From positions 1 to 63,387 of the IMG/VR virus record IMGVR_UViG_3300037558_002241: 63,387 nucleotides of DNA; one strand, written 5' to 3'. Position 1 is the first letter of the stretch. The number at the start of each line of letters is the position of its first letter. This DNA is from a virus. This document shows, in pieces, positions 48,081 to 57,737 of this stretch. The notes beneath the pieces were generated by a model. That model ran no database searches. It was given only the letters and a program-made list of their open reading frames with translations, and was not told where the DNA came from. The translations under genes were made by a program, and so were the position numbers.

Positions 48081-50266
48081 TGCTTGAGAATAAACTGGTT
48101 GAATCCAAAAGACTTGGACGTGACGGTTTTCATTGGTTCATTGGGCAGGTAACTACAGACCCTGCTTGGCGATCTTTCCCCGGTGATAAACAGTCCAGAA
48201 AATTTGGATACCGCGCTAAAGTAAGGATCCTTGGGAAACATCCTGCCTCAGATGAGGTGAAGGATGAAGAACTTCCATGGGCACATCTTCTTGTTCCTCC
48301 TACTCAAGGTGCGGGTGTAAATTATGCCGGTGTAAGTAACAGTCTTCAAGGTGGAGAAACTGTTTTTGGGTTTTTCCTTGATGGGGAGGATGCTCAGCAA
48401 CCTGTGATTATGGGTGCTTTGTATCAGCATTCTTTCATCAAGAGTTCTCAGGACTGGGATGATGTTCTCAGTAAAGGAACTTCTGGATTCTCACCAATTA
48501 CAGTTGATCCATCACTTAGAACGGGTGGATCCGAATCTGAATTAGGAGCGACAGTTCGAGCTACTGGATCTGGAGAACCAAATCCAAATGGAGGACTTCC
48601 TACTAATGATGAAGACACTCCTATAAAAAACACTGATCCTGATGATACGGAAGCAGAAGAACCAGTAGGTGAAAGTGTTGGTAGATATATTGCTGATAAA
48701 CCGGTTGAAATTCGCAGACCGGTAAAGTGTGACGTTCCAAAGTCTGCCATGGGCGATGTCGCAAAGGCATTGCAGACTTTTGTTACTACCATGGAAGGGT
48801 TGGAGCAAACCGCGAACGGGTGGATTGATAAGAACCTGAACAAACCCTTCAATATAGACAATCTGATTGATGATACATCTCTCAGAATGGCAGGTGATTT
48901 CTCTGGACTTGTCCGTAGAGCACGTGCAGATTTATTCAAAGATATTGATGAGAAAGTAGGTGACGTTCTATCTTTCTTGGAACCTGATAACCTAATCAAG
49001 AAACTAGAACTAAAGAAGCAGAAAGATGTTATCTATTGCTTGATGGAGAATGTCATCAACGGTCTGAAAGACATGATTGGTGAATTCATGAAAGGATTGT
49101 TGGGTAATATTATCAACGTACCATTGTGTGCTGCTGAGCAGTTGATTGGTGCATTGATGACTCAGATTACTGATAAAATTCAAGGTCTTATTGGACCTGC
49201 AATGGCTGCATTATCAGGTCTGATGGGTGGGATTTCTTTCCCTGATTTTGGCGGCATCATGAACAAGGCAACCGGTGCAGCACAAACTGCTCTGAAACTG
49301 CTCTCCTGCGAAGGTTCTAACTGTGAACCTCAACCTTTTGATTTCAATATCAATATTGGACCGGAAGCGAAGAAGATTCTTGACTTTGATAGAACTAAAG
49401 CAATTAGTGGTCTCTTATCAAACATTGGTATTGATGGTATTGGAGATATTGCTTCTGGTCCAACGAATTTACTGAAAGATGCGTTCCCATTCTTAGGAGA
49501 TCTTGGTAAAGCTGCGACTACGTTCAATACATTGAAAGGTACTGCCGAACAACTGGCATCACTTGGTGGTAGCACTGCTGATATTATTGGTGGGGTATCA
49601 AGTGTTGTAGATGGTATTACTGAAGTTACTGGCAATTGTAAAACTAATATCTTAGAATGTGGACCACCGAGTATCGAGTTCTTTGGTGGTGGTGGACTTG
49701 GTGCAATTGCTAAAGCAGTTGTCAGTTCTACTGGTAAGGTGATTGGTGCTTCAATGGAGGACTTCGGTCTTTCTTATGATAAAGCACCTGCTGTTAGTAT
49801 TATTGACAAGTGTAATAATGGTAAAGGAGCAACTGGTGTCGCTATCATGGATGGCAACAAAGTTGTCAATGTTTTGATTACTAATCCTGGTAATGGTTAT
49901 CTTCCTGGCGGAACCTTGGATGTATCTGAAGAGGTTGCTAATGAATCTGAAGGTAACCAAGTAATTGGTGAAGTTGATGGCATTCAAGTCATCAATACTG
50001 GAAATAATTATCAGGAAGGTGATCTTATTGAAACTTCCAATGGTGGTATATTGACACCAATCTTAGAAAATGGTAGAATTGTTGGTGCTACAGGTAGAGT
50101 TGATCTTGGATTGTCTGAACTTCCTTCACTAAAAATCAAATCAAAAACTGGTTTCGGTGCATTTATCAAACCAATCACTAAGTTCACACCTTACAAAGAG
50201 TACAAAGATCCTATCATTCCTACCGCAAAAATTATTACTGTTATTGATTGTCCTAAAGGGTACTAA
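48080..50266 (+). CDS. 5: Baseplate hub protein with gp5-type OB fold (no lysozyme domain)
   Basis: The 728-residue protein begins with the gp5 N-terminal OB block: FHWFIGQVTTDPAWR, KVRILGKHP, ELPWAHLLVPPTQGAGVNYAGVSNSLQGGETVFGFFLDGEDAQQPVIMGALY. No lysozyme motif follows, unlike T4 gp5. The middle has Asp/Glu- and Gly-rich linker regions and helices, then a segment with GNGYLPGGTLDV-like repeats. The trimeric spike is probably completed by the beta-helix protein encoded next. Confidence 0.8.
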   Translation: MLENKLVESKRLGRDGFHWFIGQVTTDPAWRSFPGDKQSRKFGYRAKVRILGKHPASDEVKDEELPWAHLLVPPTQGAGVNYAGVSNSLQGGETVFGFFLDGEDAQQPVIMGALYQHSFIKSSQDWDDVLSKGTSGFSPITVDPSLRTGGSESELGATVRATGSGEPNPNGGLPTNDEDTPIKNTDPDDTEAEEPVGESVGRYIADKPVEIRRPVKCDVPKSAMGDVAKALQTFVTTMEGLEQTANGWIDKNLNKPFNIDNLIDDTSLRMAGDFSGLVRRARADLFKDIDEKVGDVLSFLEPDNLIKKLELKKQKDVIYCLMENVINGLKDMIGEFMKGLLGNIINVPLCAAEQLIGALMTQITDKIQGLIGPAMAALSGLMGGISFPDFGGIMNKATGAAQTALKLLSCEGSNCEPQPFDFNINIGPEAKKILDFDRTKAISGLLSNIGIDGIGDIASGPTNLLKDAFPFLGDLGKAATTFNTLKGTAEQLASLGGSTADIIGGVSSVVDGITEVTGNCKTNILECGPPSIEFFGGGGLGAIAKAVVSSTGKVIGASMEDFGLSYDKAPAVSIIDKCNNGKGATGVAIMDGNKVVNVLITNPGNGYLPGGTLDVSEEVANESEGNQVIGEVDGIQVINTGNNYQEGDLIETSNGGILTPILENGRIVGATGRVDLGLSELPSLKIKSKTGFGAFIKPITKFTPYKEYKDPIIPTAKIITVIDCPKGY

Positions 50267-50796
50267 TGTCAAAAATCCCACCATATATTGTCAATCATCC
50301 TGAAGATGGTTCACTCCGAATCGGTAAGGAAGAGGAGGGTAAAGCAGTTCGCCGATCTCAAGTTGCGCTTGTTTCTGGATCTGCGGCATCTTTACGAATC
50401 TTTGAAGATGGTGGATGGGAACTCCGTGCCACTGAAAATGATAAGGGTTCTAACCTTATCCAAAAAGGTGCAGGTCCGATCAATATCAAGTCTGAAGGGG
50501 ATATCAATATTGATTGTAAGGGAACCTTCAATGTGATGGCAAAAGACATCATTATGAAGGCAACTGACCCTACTGAGGGTGACATCTACTTACATGCAGA
50601 ACATGATGTTCACTTTGAGGCAAAGAATTTTGCTAAGATGATAGGACATAACGTAACTATAAATGCTTCTGATAAGTTATTGTCTAATTCAAAAGGATTC
50701 AATATCATTATCGGTGACATGGTTCGCATTCATGAACCACAATCTAAACTCATTCCGCCCGCCTTGGGCGATTACATCAACTCTCTTGTAGAATAA
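50266..50796 (+). CDS. Beta-helix spike protein (gp5 C-terminal-like)
   Basis: The 176-residue protein is made of short Gly/Asp/Ile repeats (GPINIKSEGDINIDCKGTFNVMAKDIIMKA, GDIYLHAEHDVHFEA) typical of a triple-stranded beta-helix like the gp5 needle or VgrG tip. It starts directly at the gp5-like stop. In T4 this domain is part of gp5, so in this phage the OB domain and the needle are separate proteins. It would pierce the outer membrane. Confidence 0.7.
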   Translation: MSKIPPYIVNHPEDGSLRIGKEEEGKAVRRSQVALVSGSAASLRIFEDGGWELRATENDKGSNLIQKGAGPINIKSEGDINIDCKGTFNVMAKDIIMKATDPTEGDIYLHAEHDVHFEAKNFAKMIGHNVTINASDKLLSNSKGFNIIIGDMVRIHEPQSKLIPPALGDYINSLVE

Positions 50797-51602
50797 TGGC
50801 AGGAATTAGGGACATTGAGACTGGTAAAGTCTACATTGGTAGAGAACAACCAGCAAAACTGGACACCGCTAAAGAGACTGTAGATGGGGACAAACCTTTC
50901 AATGGCACATTAGTTGCTACAGGACCTGTTATTGCAGGAAAGCATAGTGGATTTGCCAAGGCAACTGTCAATATTGGTACAGACATTGATGAATTCAAGT
51001 CTGGTGTCAAAGGCAGGGCATTGCAAGTTGATGGTGATGTTGAAGTCATTGGTGAAGAGGCAGAAAATGCTATCTACATTGATGGTGACGTATATGTTAC
51101 AGGTAAAGTTGACTGCTTGAATAAAGGCAGACTTGCTAGTAGATTTGCTACAGCAGATGCTCTGGGTAAGTCATTCGATATCCAGCACCCTACAAAGGAA
51201 GGACATCGACTGCGCTATGCATGTATTGAGGGACCGGAAGTCGCTGTGTATCACCGTGGCAGACTCACTGGAGAGACTGAAATTGTGCTACCTGAATACT
51301 GGGTAAACCTGGTGTATGAGGACAGCATCACTGTGTCTGTCACTCCTATTGGAGCACACCAGGACATCATTGTCAAGGAGTTTGACAACACTAAGATTGT
51401 ATTAGAGTCTGTAAGTGCAGACATCGATTGCTTCTACCATGTGTATGGTGAAAGAAAGGATATCAACCCCTTGATTATTGATTATGAAGGCAAGACTTGG
51501 GAAGACTATCCTGATCCAAACGTCTTCATGGCACCAGATGATGAAGACCGTAATATTCTAGACGAAAGATATAGGGGTCCTCGCAACACTATTACTAAGT
51601 AA
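50796..51602 (+). CDS. Virion protein with a tail-fibre-type C-terminal domain
   Basis: The first half has short beta repeats (FNGTLVATGPVIAGKHSG, GRALQVDGDVEVIGEEAENAIYIDGDVYVTGK), suggesting a beta-helix or fibre shaft. The second half, SFDIQHPTKEGHRLRYACIEGPEVAVYHRGRL with VLPEYWVNLVYEDSITVSVTPIGAHQDIIVKEFDNT, is a domain found at the ends of phage structural proteins. It probably attaches to the spike or baseplate. 268 residues; exact role unknown. Confidence 0.6.
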   Translation: MAGIRDIETGKVYIGREQPAKLDTAKETVDGDKPFNGTLVATGPVIAGKHSGFAKATVNIGTDIDEFKSGVKGRALQVDGDVEVIGEEAENAIYIDGDVYVTGKVDCLNKGRLASRFATADALGKSFDIQHPTKEGHRLRYACIEGPEVAVYHRGRLTGETEIVLPEYWVNLVYEDSITVSVTPIGAHQDIIVKEFDNTKIVLESVSADIDCFYHVYGERKDINPLIIDYEGKTWEDYPDPNVFMAPDDEDRNILDERYRGPRNTITK

Positions 51603-51608
51603 TTGTGC

Positions 51609-51614
51609 TATAAT
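51609..51614 (+). promoter_or_regulatory. Extended -10 promoter (TGCTATAAT)
   Basis: TGCTATAAT lies just after the stop of the preceding structural gene and 24 bases before the ATG at 51638. There is no good -35 match, but the TG extension compensates in sigma70 promoters. Confidence 0.5.
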
Positions 51615-51637
51615 ACATAGTATATGGAGTTTTTATT

Positions 51638-51880
51638 ATGAATACAGTTGAATTTCGCGGTACCGTAACCGTTGACGGGATTATTGAACTTCCTGAAACC
51701 TGGGCAAACAAGATTGACGTTGATACTATTCACGTTCAACTAACTCCCAAAACCGTTTTCCAGGAACTGTTTGTATACCAAATGCCTTATGGAAAGTCTG
51801 TTGTAATCCGTAACGGTGGGGGCGGTGTCATAAACGCTTTCTTCACTGTCACAGCGGAGTTGTCTTCAGACGCTCAGTAG
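51638..51880 (+). CDS. Small stand-alone domain related to the 50796 protein, 80 aa
   Basis: The 80-residue protein (FRGTVTVDGIIELPETWANKIDVDTIHVQLTPKTVFQELFVYQM) aligns with the C-terminal region of the protein just upstream (ETEIVLPEYWVNLVYEDSITVSVTPIGAHQDIIVKEF). It looks like a single copy of that domain without the fibre part. It has its own promoter, so it may be a regulated or soluble form, such as a chaperone or decoy. Confidence 0.55.
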   Translation: MNTVEFRGTVTVDGIIELPETWANKIDVDTIHVQLTPKTVFQELFVYQMPYGKSVVIRNGGGGVINAFFTVTAELSSDAQ

Positions 51881-51888
51881 GGTATAAT
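51860..51888 (+). promoter_or_regulatory. Sigma70-like promoter TTGTCT-N17-TATAAT
   Basis: TTGTCT at 51860-51865 is followed after 17 bases by TATAAT at 51883-51888. It overlaps the end of the preceding gene and drives the gene at 51910. Confidence 0.6.
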
Positions 51889-51909
51889 AGTTTCAACCGC
51901 AACCTACAC

Positions 51910-52110
51910 ATGACCGTCGCCGCTTGGGAAAACGACCAGTACGTTACCAAAGTTGAGATCAACATCCCTGGACGCTACTTCGCCATCCATGGTTCTGATG
52001 GTGGACTGCAAGAACTTGAATGCAATACTGTAGATGAGTTTATGAGCGTCTGGACGGTCACCAACACTGCACTCCAATTCGATGAGGACATTGAATTAGT
52101 TTATTCCTAA
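51910..52110 (+). CDS. Small hypothetical protein, 66 aa
   Basis: The 66-residue protein starts MTVAAWENDQYVTKVEINIPGRYFAIHG and is acidic and beta-rich with no known motif. It has a strong own promoter, and its stop shares a base with the next small gene. It is one of three small genes between two late blocks; the function is unknown. Confidence 0.5.
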   Translation: MTVAAWENDQYVTKVEINIPGRYFAIHGSDGGLQELECNTVDEFMSVWTVTNTALQFDEDIELVYS

Positions 52111-52214
52111 TGCCAGAAAAAGAAGTAGAAGATCCTAAACCCAAGGAATCACCTGATGAGGACACTGATATTTGGGATCTTCTTTATAGAAAACAAAATA
52201 ATGACGCTCCCTAA
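52110..52214 (+). CDS. Very small acidic protein, 34 aa
   Basis: The ATG at 52110 overlaps the previous stop (TAATG). The 34 residues, MPEKEVEDPKPKESPDEDTD and then IWDLLYRKQNNDAP, are highly acidic. Its stop overlaps a late-type box. It is supported only by tight packing, so expression is uncertain. Confidence 0.35.
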   Translation: MPEKEVEDPKPKESPDEDTDIWDLLYRKQNNDAP

Positions 52215-52217
52215 ATA
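52211..52217 (+). promoter_or_regulatory. Late-type promoter box (CTAAATA) before the large fibre gene
   Basis: CTAAATA overlaps the stop of the small acidic gene and lies 32 bases before the ATG at 52250. It fits the TAAATA-core late motif. Confidence 0.5.
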
Positions 52218-52249
52218 GTCTGAAGGAATGGTGTCAGGACTAATAGGTA

Positions 52250-55200
52250 ATGCCTCTAAGTAGACTTGAAAATTTCCTGAAGAACATTCAGGGTAATGTT
52301 ATCTATGTCAATCCAGAGGAACTGGATGCAACAGATGACGTAAGTAATAAGGGTAACTCAAGAACTCGTCCCTTCAGGACAATTCAAAGAGCATTACTTG
52401 AATCTGCCAGATTCTCCTATCAATTAGGTAAAGATAACGATAAATTTGATAAGACAACTATTGTCGTATCTCCGGGCGTACACTATATTGATAACCGTCC
52501 TGGTTATCAAATTGACACTGCTGGCAATACTACTAATGTAAGTGGTGGTAGTGTTAGTATCAACGAATTTTCTGTTGGTTCTAACTTCAATATTCAGAGT
52601 TCTGATAACCTTCTTTATACATTCAACTCGATTCATGGTGGTGTCATCATGCCTCGGGGCACGTCTATCGTAGGTACAGACCTGCGTAAGACTAAGATTA
52701 GACCGAAATATGTACCAGATCCTGCCAATAATAACATTCCTGCTACTGCCCTGTTCCGAGTAACTGGTGGTTGTTATTTCCGTGAGTTCACTTTATTTGA
52801 TGGTGATCCGGCAGATAGGATTTTCAAAGATTATACTACAAATACATATACTCCAAACTTCTCCCATCATAAACTCACCTGCTTTGAGTATGCTGATGGT
52901 GCGAACATTGTAAGTGGTAAGGGTAATACTGACCTTGACATGTATTATGCTAAGTTGACACTAGCATATGGTAATAATAGTGGTCGGGCAATCCCATCAT
53001 ACCCAGCAAATAACGACTTTGAGACGGTCATTGACGAATCTCGTATTGTTGGTGCTATCTCTCAGGTTGGTGCTATTGAGATTGCTGACATCTATTCTGG
53101 TGGCAATCCTTCTTCTGCGACTGCAACCACTGTAGTTTCTGTGGTTACCAATGACAGTCATGGTCTCTCTGTCGGTACTCCTATTAGTATTGTTGGTGTT
53201 GCTGGCAGTTCTAATGTCAATGGCACCGAGTATGATGGTGTCCATATTGTGTCTCAGGTTCTGAGTGACACGCTGTTCACCTACAGTGTTACTACTGCAC
53301 CTGCTACTACTGCTACTCCTAACCTTACAGGGTTGTCACCCACAGTCACTGTTGAGAGTGACACTGTAACAAGTGCCTCCCCATACATCTTCAACTGCTC
53401 TGTGCGGTCGGTGTTTGGTGTCAACGGTCTCCATGCTGATGGTGCCAAGGCAAGTGGATTCAAGTCCATGGTGATCGCTCAGTTTACTGGGGTCTCCTTG
53501 AACAAGGATGATACAGCATTTGTAAAATACAATCCCACAACTGGCACATATCAGGACCAGTCAGCACTGGGTTCTACTACTCTACTGCATACAGACGGAC
53601 AAGCACGTCATAAACCAACTTACGAAAGTTTCCACATCAAGGCGTCGAACAGCGCACAACTTCAGTTAGTATCCACTTTTGCGGTGGGTTGTGGTATTCA
53701 TTTTGTATGTGACTCTGGTTCTGACGCATCAATTACTAACTCTAACTCTAACTTTGGAGCACAAGCTCTGAAGGCAGATGGGTTCAAGGCAAATGCCTTT
53801 ACTAAAGACGACAAAGGTTACATCACTGGTATTCTTCCTACACAAAGGGACTTTACTCAAGAGACTAGCAGCAACTGGTTGAAACTGGATGTTGATAAGA
53901 CTGCTGCTGCTTCCGATACTAAACTGTATCTAAGAGATTATGCTGAACAGGATAGTGCTCCCCCAGCAACTACTGGTCCATACACTGTTGGTCAAAAGGT
54001 TGGTGAACTGCTAAAGGTCAACATTGATGGCACCATCCGCTCCGCTGAGGTGTTGATGACTGTGGTATCAGGTGCAGGACCTTCTGGTAAGAAAGAGCAC
54101 CGTGTTGGTACTAATGCAGGTATTAGTAGCATTACTAATAATATTATTACTCTACAAGAAAACCATACATTCATTCCTGGAGAAAGTGTAAGATTCTATT
54201 CTGACAGTGGTTCTCTTCCTGATGGTATTGAGTATAATACCAATTACTATGTTATTACTGATTCTCTAGATAACAATCAAATCCAGATTGCTACAAGTCC
54301 TGAGAATGCTGTTGCAAATAATTCAATTGCAGGTCTCAATAACCTGGGTGGAAATCTTAGAGTTGTTTCTGATGTTCGCATCAAGAAACCTGGCGAACCA
54401 GGACATCCTATTCAATATAATAGTACTGGTTGGTATATCAACGTCAAGACTGGTAACAATCTTCATGCTGCTATTGTATCAAACCAGACGGCAATCACAC
54501 CTGAGACTACTAGGTCTTATATTGAAAGAAAGAGTGATGGTCGTAAAGATGTTGAAAAAATCTATCGATTACGTTATGTTCTGCCTGATGGTAGTTCTAT
54601 TTCTGGACCTCCGCAAAACGGATACTCTTTAGAAGATACTAGTAGTGTTATTGATGATGATAAATTCCAGAATGATAATACTAACCTAACCAGTGACATT
54701 GATTTACGTCAAGGTACTAGCATTATTGATGCTTCCTGGTCTTCTAATGTTGGTGTTATCACCTCTAAGTTCTCCCATAACTTGCGTCGTGGTCAGGTTA
54801 TTGAGATCAACCGTCTGCGTTCTGCTAATAATGTTTCTGGAGCAGATAACTCTGGTTTCAATGGTCTGTTTGAAGTTCTTCAGATTGATGGTAAGAAAAC
54901 CTTTAGAGTTGGTTTGAATACTAATCCTGGTGGTATTAGTACGATTACCACTGGCACTCCATATACTCGCCATGATCAGAGTGTTGTTGGATCTGGTCGT
55001 ACCTTCTCACCTTACTTTGTCCGTAAGGATTATGGTAATGCTTATCAAGTATTCAACCATGAGGTTGTTCAAGACTATAAGTCAGGTGTTCAGGATGGTA
55101 TCTATAACCTGACTATGCTTGGGTATGGTAGTATCCCTGAGGTATCTCCATACGACATCGGCAAGAACCGATTTGCACAAAATATCAATGATTTGAGACC

Positions 55201-57706
55201 TAACATTGATATTGACAACTATGTTGATGATCCAGAACCCGCAGTGTCCTATGCTGTGCGTGATGACATTGGATTTGTACAATCTAATGACAATGCTAAT
55301 AGCATCACCCGTGAGTCAACCTTAGCAATCATTGAAGATACTGGAATCGGTATTGGTGTCACTGAGGCAACTGTTTCTGGTACTGACATCAGTGCCAATC
55401 TTATTGTTGATCATGGTTTCAACAGTATCAAAACTGTAGGAAGTCTGACTGGTGGTAGCAACCTGGGTACAGGATCAGGTAACGCTGAATTTTACTTCAG
55501 TGTAAATCTTTCTGGTGGTACTGGTAGTGGAGCGACTGCTGATGTTACTGTTGCTGCTGCTGGTATTATCAGCGGAATTGATATAGTTGATTTTGGTTCT
55601 GGATATAGTGTCAATGATGTTCTGACAGTCAAAGGTGTTCCTTTCTCTGCATCTGGAACTGATGCTACTGTCACAGTCACTGAAATTGATAATAATGTTG
55701 GTGATATTATTCAAGTGGTTGGTGTTACCAGCACTGCCTACAATGGTATACAGAGAATTACCAACGTAACAGATCCTAAGATTCTGGTATATGAAGGAAA
55801 TGTATCTACTGCATCTACTGATGGTTTTGTTTACCATGTAGGTGTTGCTACTGCGGTTTCTAACATTGTACATGATTCTGTTAGTGGAATTGCAACTGTC
55901 ACGATGAACCGTGACATTGGTTTGCGTCGTGGTGATGAGATTGTCATCAGTGGTGCTAATAGTGTTTACAATGGTCAGTTTGCTGTTCTAGATCGCATTG
56001 GTTATGGTTCTTCACTGACCGTTTCTATTCCATCAGCAACTTCTCCTAACTTCAATGGTCCTAGTTGTATTGCCCATGGTGCTGGTATCAGCAATCGTTC
56101 TAAGGGACAAACAATTTCCATCTATGGTGGTCTGACGACTGAGATTAGTTCTGGTCTTACAACTGCTTCTACTAGCATTACTCTGCAAGATAACAATAAG
56201 ATCCGTCGCGGCGATTATCTTCAGATTGAGAATGAGATTGTTCGTATCTCTAATAATACGAAAAATCAAATCATCCGTGGTTGTCTTGGTACCAATCAAA
56301 CATCACACCTTCAGTATTCTGCCGCTGTCAGAATCAAAGTTCTGCCTGTTGAGCAACGTCGTCACAGTGTGATCCGTGCTTCTGGGCACACCTTTGAGTA
56401 TGTTGGTTATGGACCCGGCAACTATAGCACTGCTTTACCTCAGACGCAAGATCGTGTCTTAGATGATAAGCAGCAACTGCTTGCTCAGTCTGTGTCCTCT
56501 CGCGGTGGTAGTGTTGTTTACTCTGGTATGAATGACCGGGGAGAATACTTCATCGGTCGTAAGAAGATTGATGCTCTAACAGGTGAAGAGAAATCTACTA
56601 TCAATGTTTTTGATAGTACTGGGGTTACAGAAATTCCTTCTGCGATTGATTTCAATGACCTGACTGTCAAGCAAAACTTCTACAGTCTTGGTAATAGTTC
56701 TTTGGTTGATATTCAACTAAAGGGTAATCGTAGTGGTGATGTTGGCACCAGCGTATTTGTTGGTATCAATGGTGCTAATCAAAATGCTCCTACAACCAGT
56801 GTTGATCAGATCATTCTGAACACTACATTTGATAAAGCAGGATATATTGGTTGGGTTCGTACTACTGATTCTACTCAACCTTGGAAGAAGTTTGGTCCTA
56901 TCAGTGTTGATCAGACTGATCATTATTCTTTAGATAAACTTGTTCTGGGTGCTGCATCTGCTGGTTCTAACACTCTGGCAGTCACTGGCGACTCTTCACT
57001 AACGGGTGATCTGCAAGTTAGTGGTGCATTTACATCCAGCACTGCTGTTGTTGGTAGTGCAAAGGTCAGCGACCTGACGACATCTCGCATTGTTATTGTT
57101 GGTGCATCTGGAGAACTGGAAGACAATAGTGGTCTTACCTTTACTGGTAACACTCTAACTGCCAATACTCTTTCCGTTACTAATAATGCTACTGTGGGTG
57201 GTACATGTACTGCTGACACATTCTCTGGTAATGGTATTACTCCTATTGGTGGTATCATCATGTGGAGTGGAGGTAGTGTTCCTTCTGGATGGGCAATCTG
57301 TGATGGTAACAATAATACTCCTAATTTGAAAGATCGATTTGTGTTGTCTTCGGGCGACACATACTCTGCTGGTTCATCTGGTGGTAGTGCTGATGCTGTG
57401 CTTGTTCAACACGATCACAACGCAACATCAACATCAACTTCTACTACTCAAACTGAAACTATAACAGGTACATTTGGTAGTGAGCCTTATAGCTACGCCC
57501 CTACTGGTGTGTTTAGCCGAACTGCATCTAATTTTGGTGAAGACCAAGATCAAGGTAGTAATGGTCAGATAATGACTATGGATGCATCACACGACCACAC
57601 AACCACTACTACTACAACCACTGCGATTGCTAACGAAGGTGTTTCTGGTACGGGTAAAAACTTACCTCCATATTATGTCCTTGCATTCATCATGCGTACT
57701 GTTTGA
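52250..57706 (+). CDS. Very large fibre or baseplate-associated protein with tail-collar C-terminus
   Basis: The 1818-residue protein is a structural giant. Its N-terminal 170 residues (NVIYVNPEELDATDDVSNKGNSRTRPFRTIQRALLE) match a pectate-lyase-type start to a beta-helix, followed by long Ser/Thr/Gly-rich repeats. At about residues 1665-1818 it has a phage tail-collar/microcystin-dependent-type domain (IGGIIMWSGGSVPSGWAICDG, LKDRFVL, PPYYVLAFIMRT). Such proteins form tail fibres or wedge extensions that contact the host. Its own late-type box precedes it. Confidence 0.75.
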   Translation: MPLSRLENFLKNIQGNVIYVNPEELDATDDVSNKGNSRTRPFRTIQRALLESARFSYQLGKDNDKFDKTTIVVSPGVHYIDNRPGYQIDTAGNTTNVSGGSVSINEFSVGSNFNIQSSDNLLYTFNSIHGGVIMPRGTSIVGTDLRKTKIRPKYVPDPANNNIPATALFRVTGGCYFREFTLFDGDPADRIFKDYTTNTYTPNFSHHKLTCFEYADGANIVSGKGNTDLDMYYAKLTLAYGNNSGRAIPSYPANNDFETVIDESRIVGAISQVGAIEIADIYSGGNPSSATATTVVSVVTNDSHGLSVGTPISIVGVAGSSNVNGTEYDGVHIVSQVLSDTLFTYSVTTAPATTATPNLTGLSPTVTVESDTVTSASPYIFNCSVRSVFGVNGLHADGAKASGFKSMVIAQFTGVSLNKDDTAFVKYNPTTGTYQDQSALGSTTLLHTDGQARHKPTYESFHIKASNSAQLQLVSTFAVGCGIHFVCDSGSDASITNSNSNFGAQALKADGFKANAFTKDDKGYITGILPTQRDFTQETSSNWLKLDVDKTAAASDTKLYLRDYAEQDSAPPATTGPYTVGQKVGELLKVNIDGTIRSAEVLMTVVSGAGPSGKKEHRVGTNAGISSITNNIITLQENHTFIPGESVRFYSDSGSLPDGIEYNTNYYVITDSLDNNQIQIATSPENAVANNSIAGLNNLGGNLRVVSDVRIKKPGEPGHPIQYNSTGWYINVKTGNNLHAAIVSNQTAITPETTRSYIERKSDGRKDVEKIYRLRYVLPDGSSISGPPQNGYSLEDTSSVIDDDKFQNDNTNLTSDIDLRQGTSIIDASWSSNVGVITSKFSHNLRRGQVIEINRLRSANNVSGADNSGFNGLFEVLQIDGKKTFRVGLNTNPGGISTITTGTPYTRHDQSVVGSGRTFSPYFVRKDYGNAYQVFNHEVVQDYKSGVQDGIYNLTMLGYGSIPEVSPYDIGKNRFAQNINDLRPNIDIDNYVDDPEPAVSYAVRDDIGFVQSNDNANSITRESTLAIIEDTGIGIGVTEATVSGTDISANLIVDHGFNSIKTVGSLTGGSNLGTGSGNAEFYFSVNLSGGTGSGATADVTVAAAGIISGIDIVDFGSGYSVNDVLTVKGVPFSASGTDATVTVTEIDNNVGDIIQVVGVTSTAYNGIQRITNVTDPKILVYEGNVSTASTDGFVYHVGVATAVSNIVHDSVSGIATVTMNRDIGLRRGDEIVISGANSVYNGQFAVLDRIGYGSSLTVSIPSATSPNFNGPSCIAHGAGISNRSKGQTISIYGGLTTEISSGLTTASTSITLQDNNKIRRGDYLQIENEIVRISNNTKNQIIRGCLGTNQTSHLQYSAAVRIKVLPVEQRRHSVIRASGHTFEYVGYGPGNYSTALPQTQDRVLDDKQQLLAQSVSSRGGSVVYSGMNDRGEYFIGRKKIDALTGEEKSTINVFDSTGVTEIPSAIDFNDLTVKQNFYSLGNSSLVDIQLKGNRSGDVGTSVFVGINGANQNAPTTSVDQIILNTTFDKAGYIGWVRTTDSTQPWKKFGPISVDQTDHYSLDKLVLGAASAGSNTLAVTGDSSLTGDLQVSGAFTSSTAVVGSAKVSDLTTSRIVIVGASGELEDNSGLTFTGNTLTANTLSVTNNATVGGTCTADTFSGNGITPIGGIIMWSGGSVPSGWAICDGNNNTPNLKDRFVLSSGDTYSAGSSGGSADAVLVQHDHNATSTSTSTTQTETITGTFGSEPYSYAPTGVFSRTASNFGEDQDQGSNGQIMTMDASHDHTTTTTTTTAIANEGVSGTGKNLPPYYVLAFIMRTV

Positions 57707-57712
57707 TAAATA
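57705..57712 (+). promoter_or_regulatory. Late-type promoter box (GATAAATA)
   Basis: GATAAATA overlaps the stop of the 1818-residue protein and lies 25 bases before the next ATG, with AAAGGAG as ribosome binding site between. One of the best matches to the late motif in the window. Confidence 0.6.
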
Positions 57713-57737
57713 CTCTTACAAAGGAGTCTTGTTGTAA

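Noticed and set aside
48448-48999. Minus-strand open frame opposite the gp5-like gene
   Set aside because: It is Ser-rich antisense sequence with no domain; the plus-strand gene is conserved.
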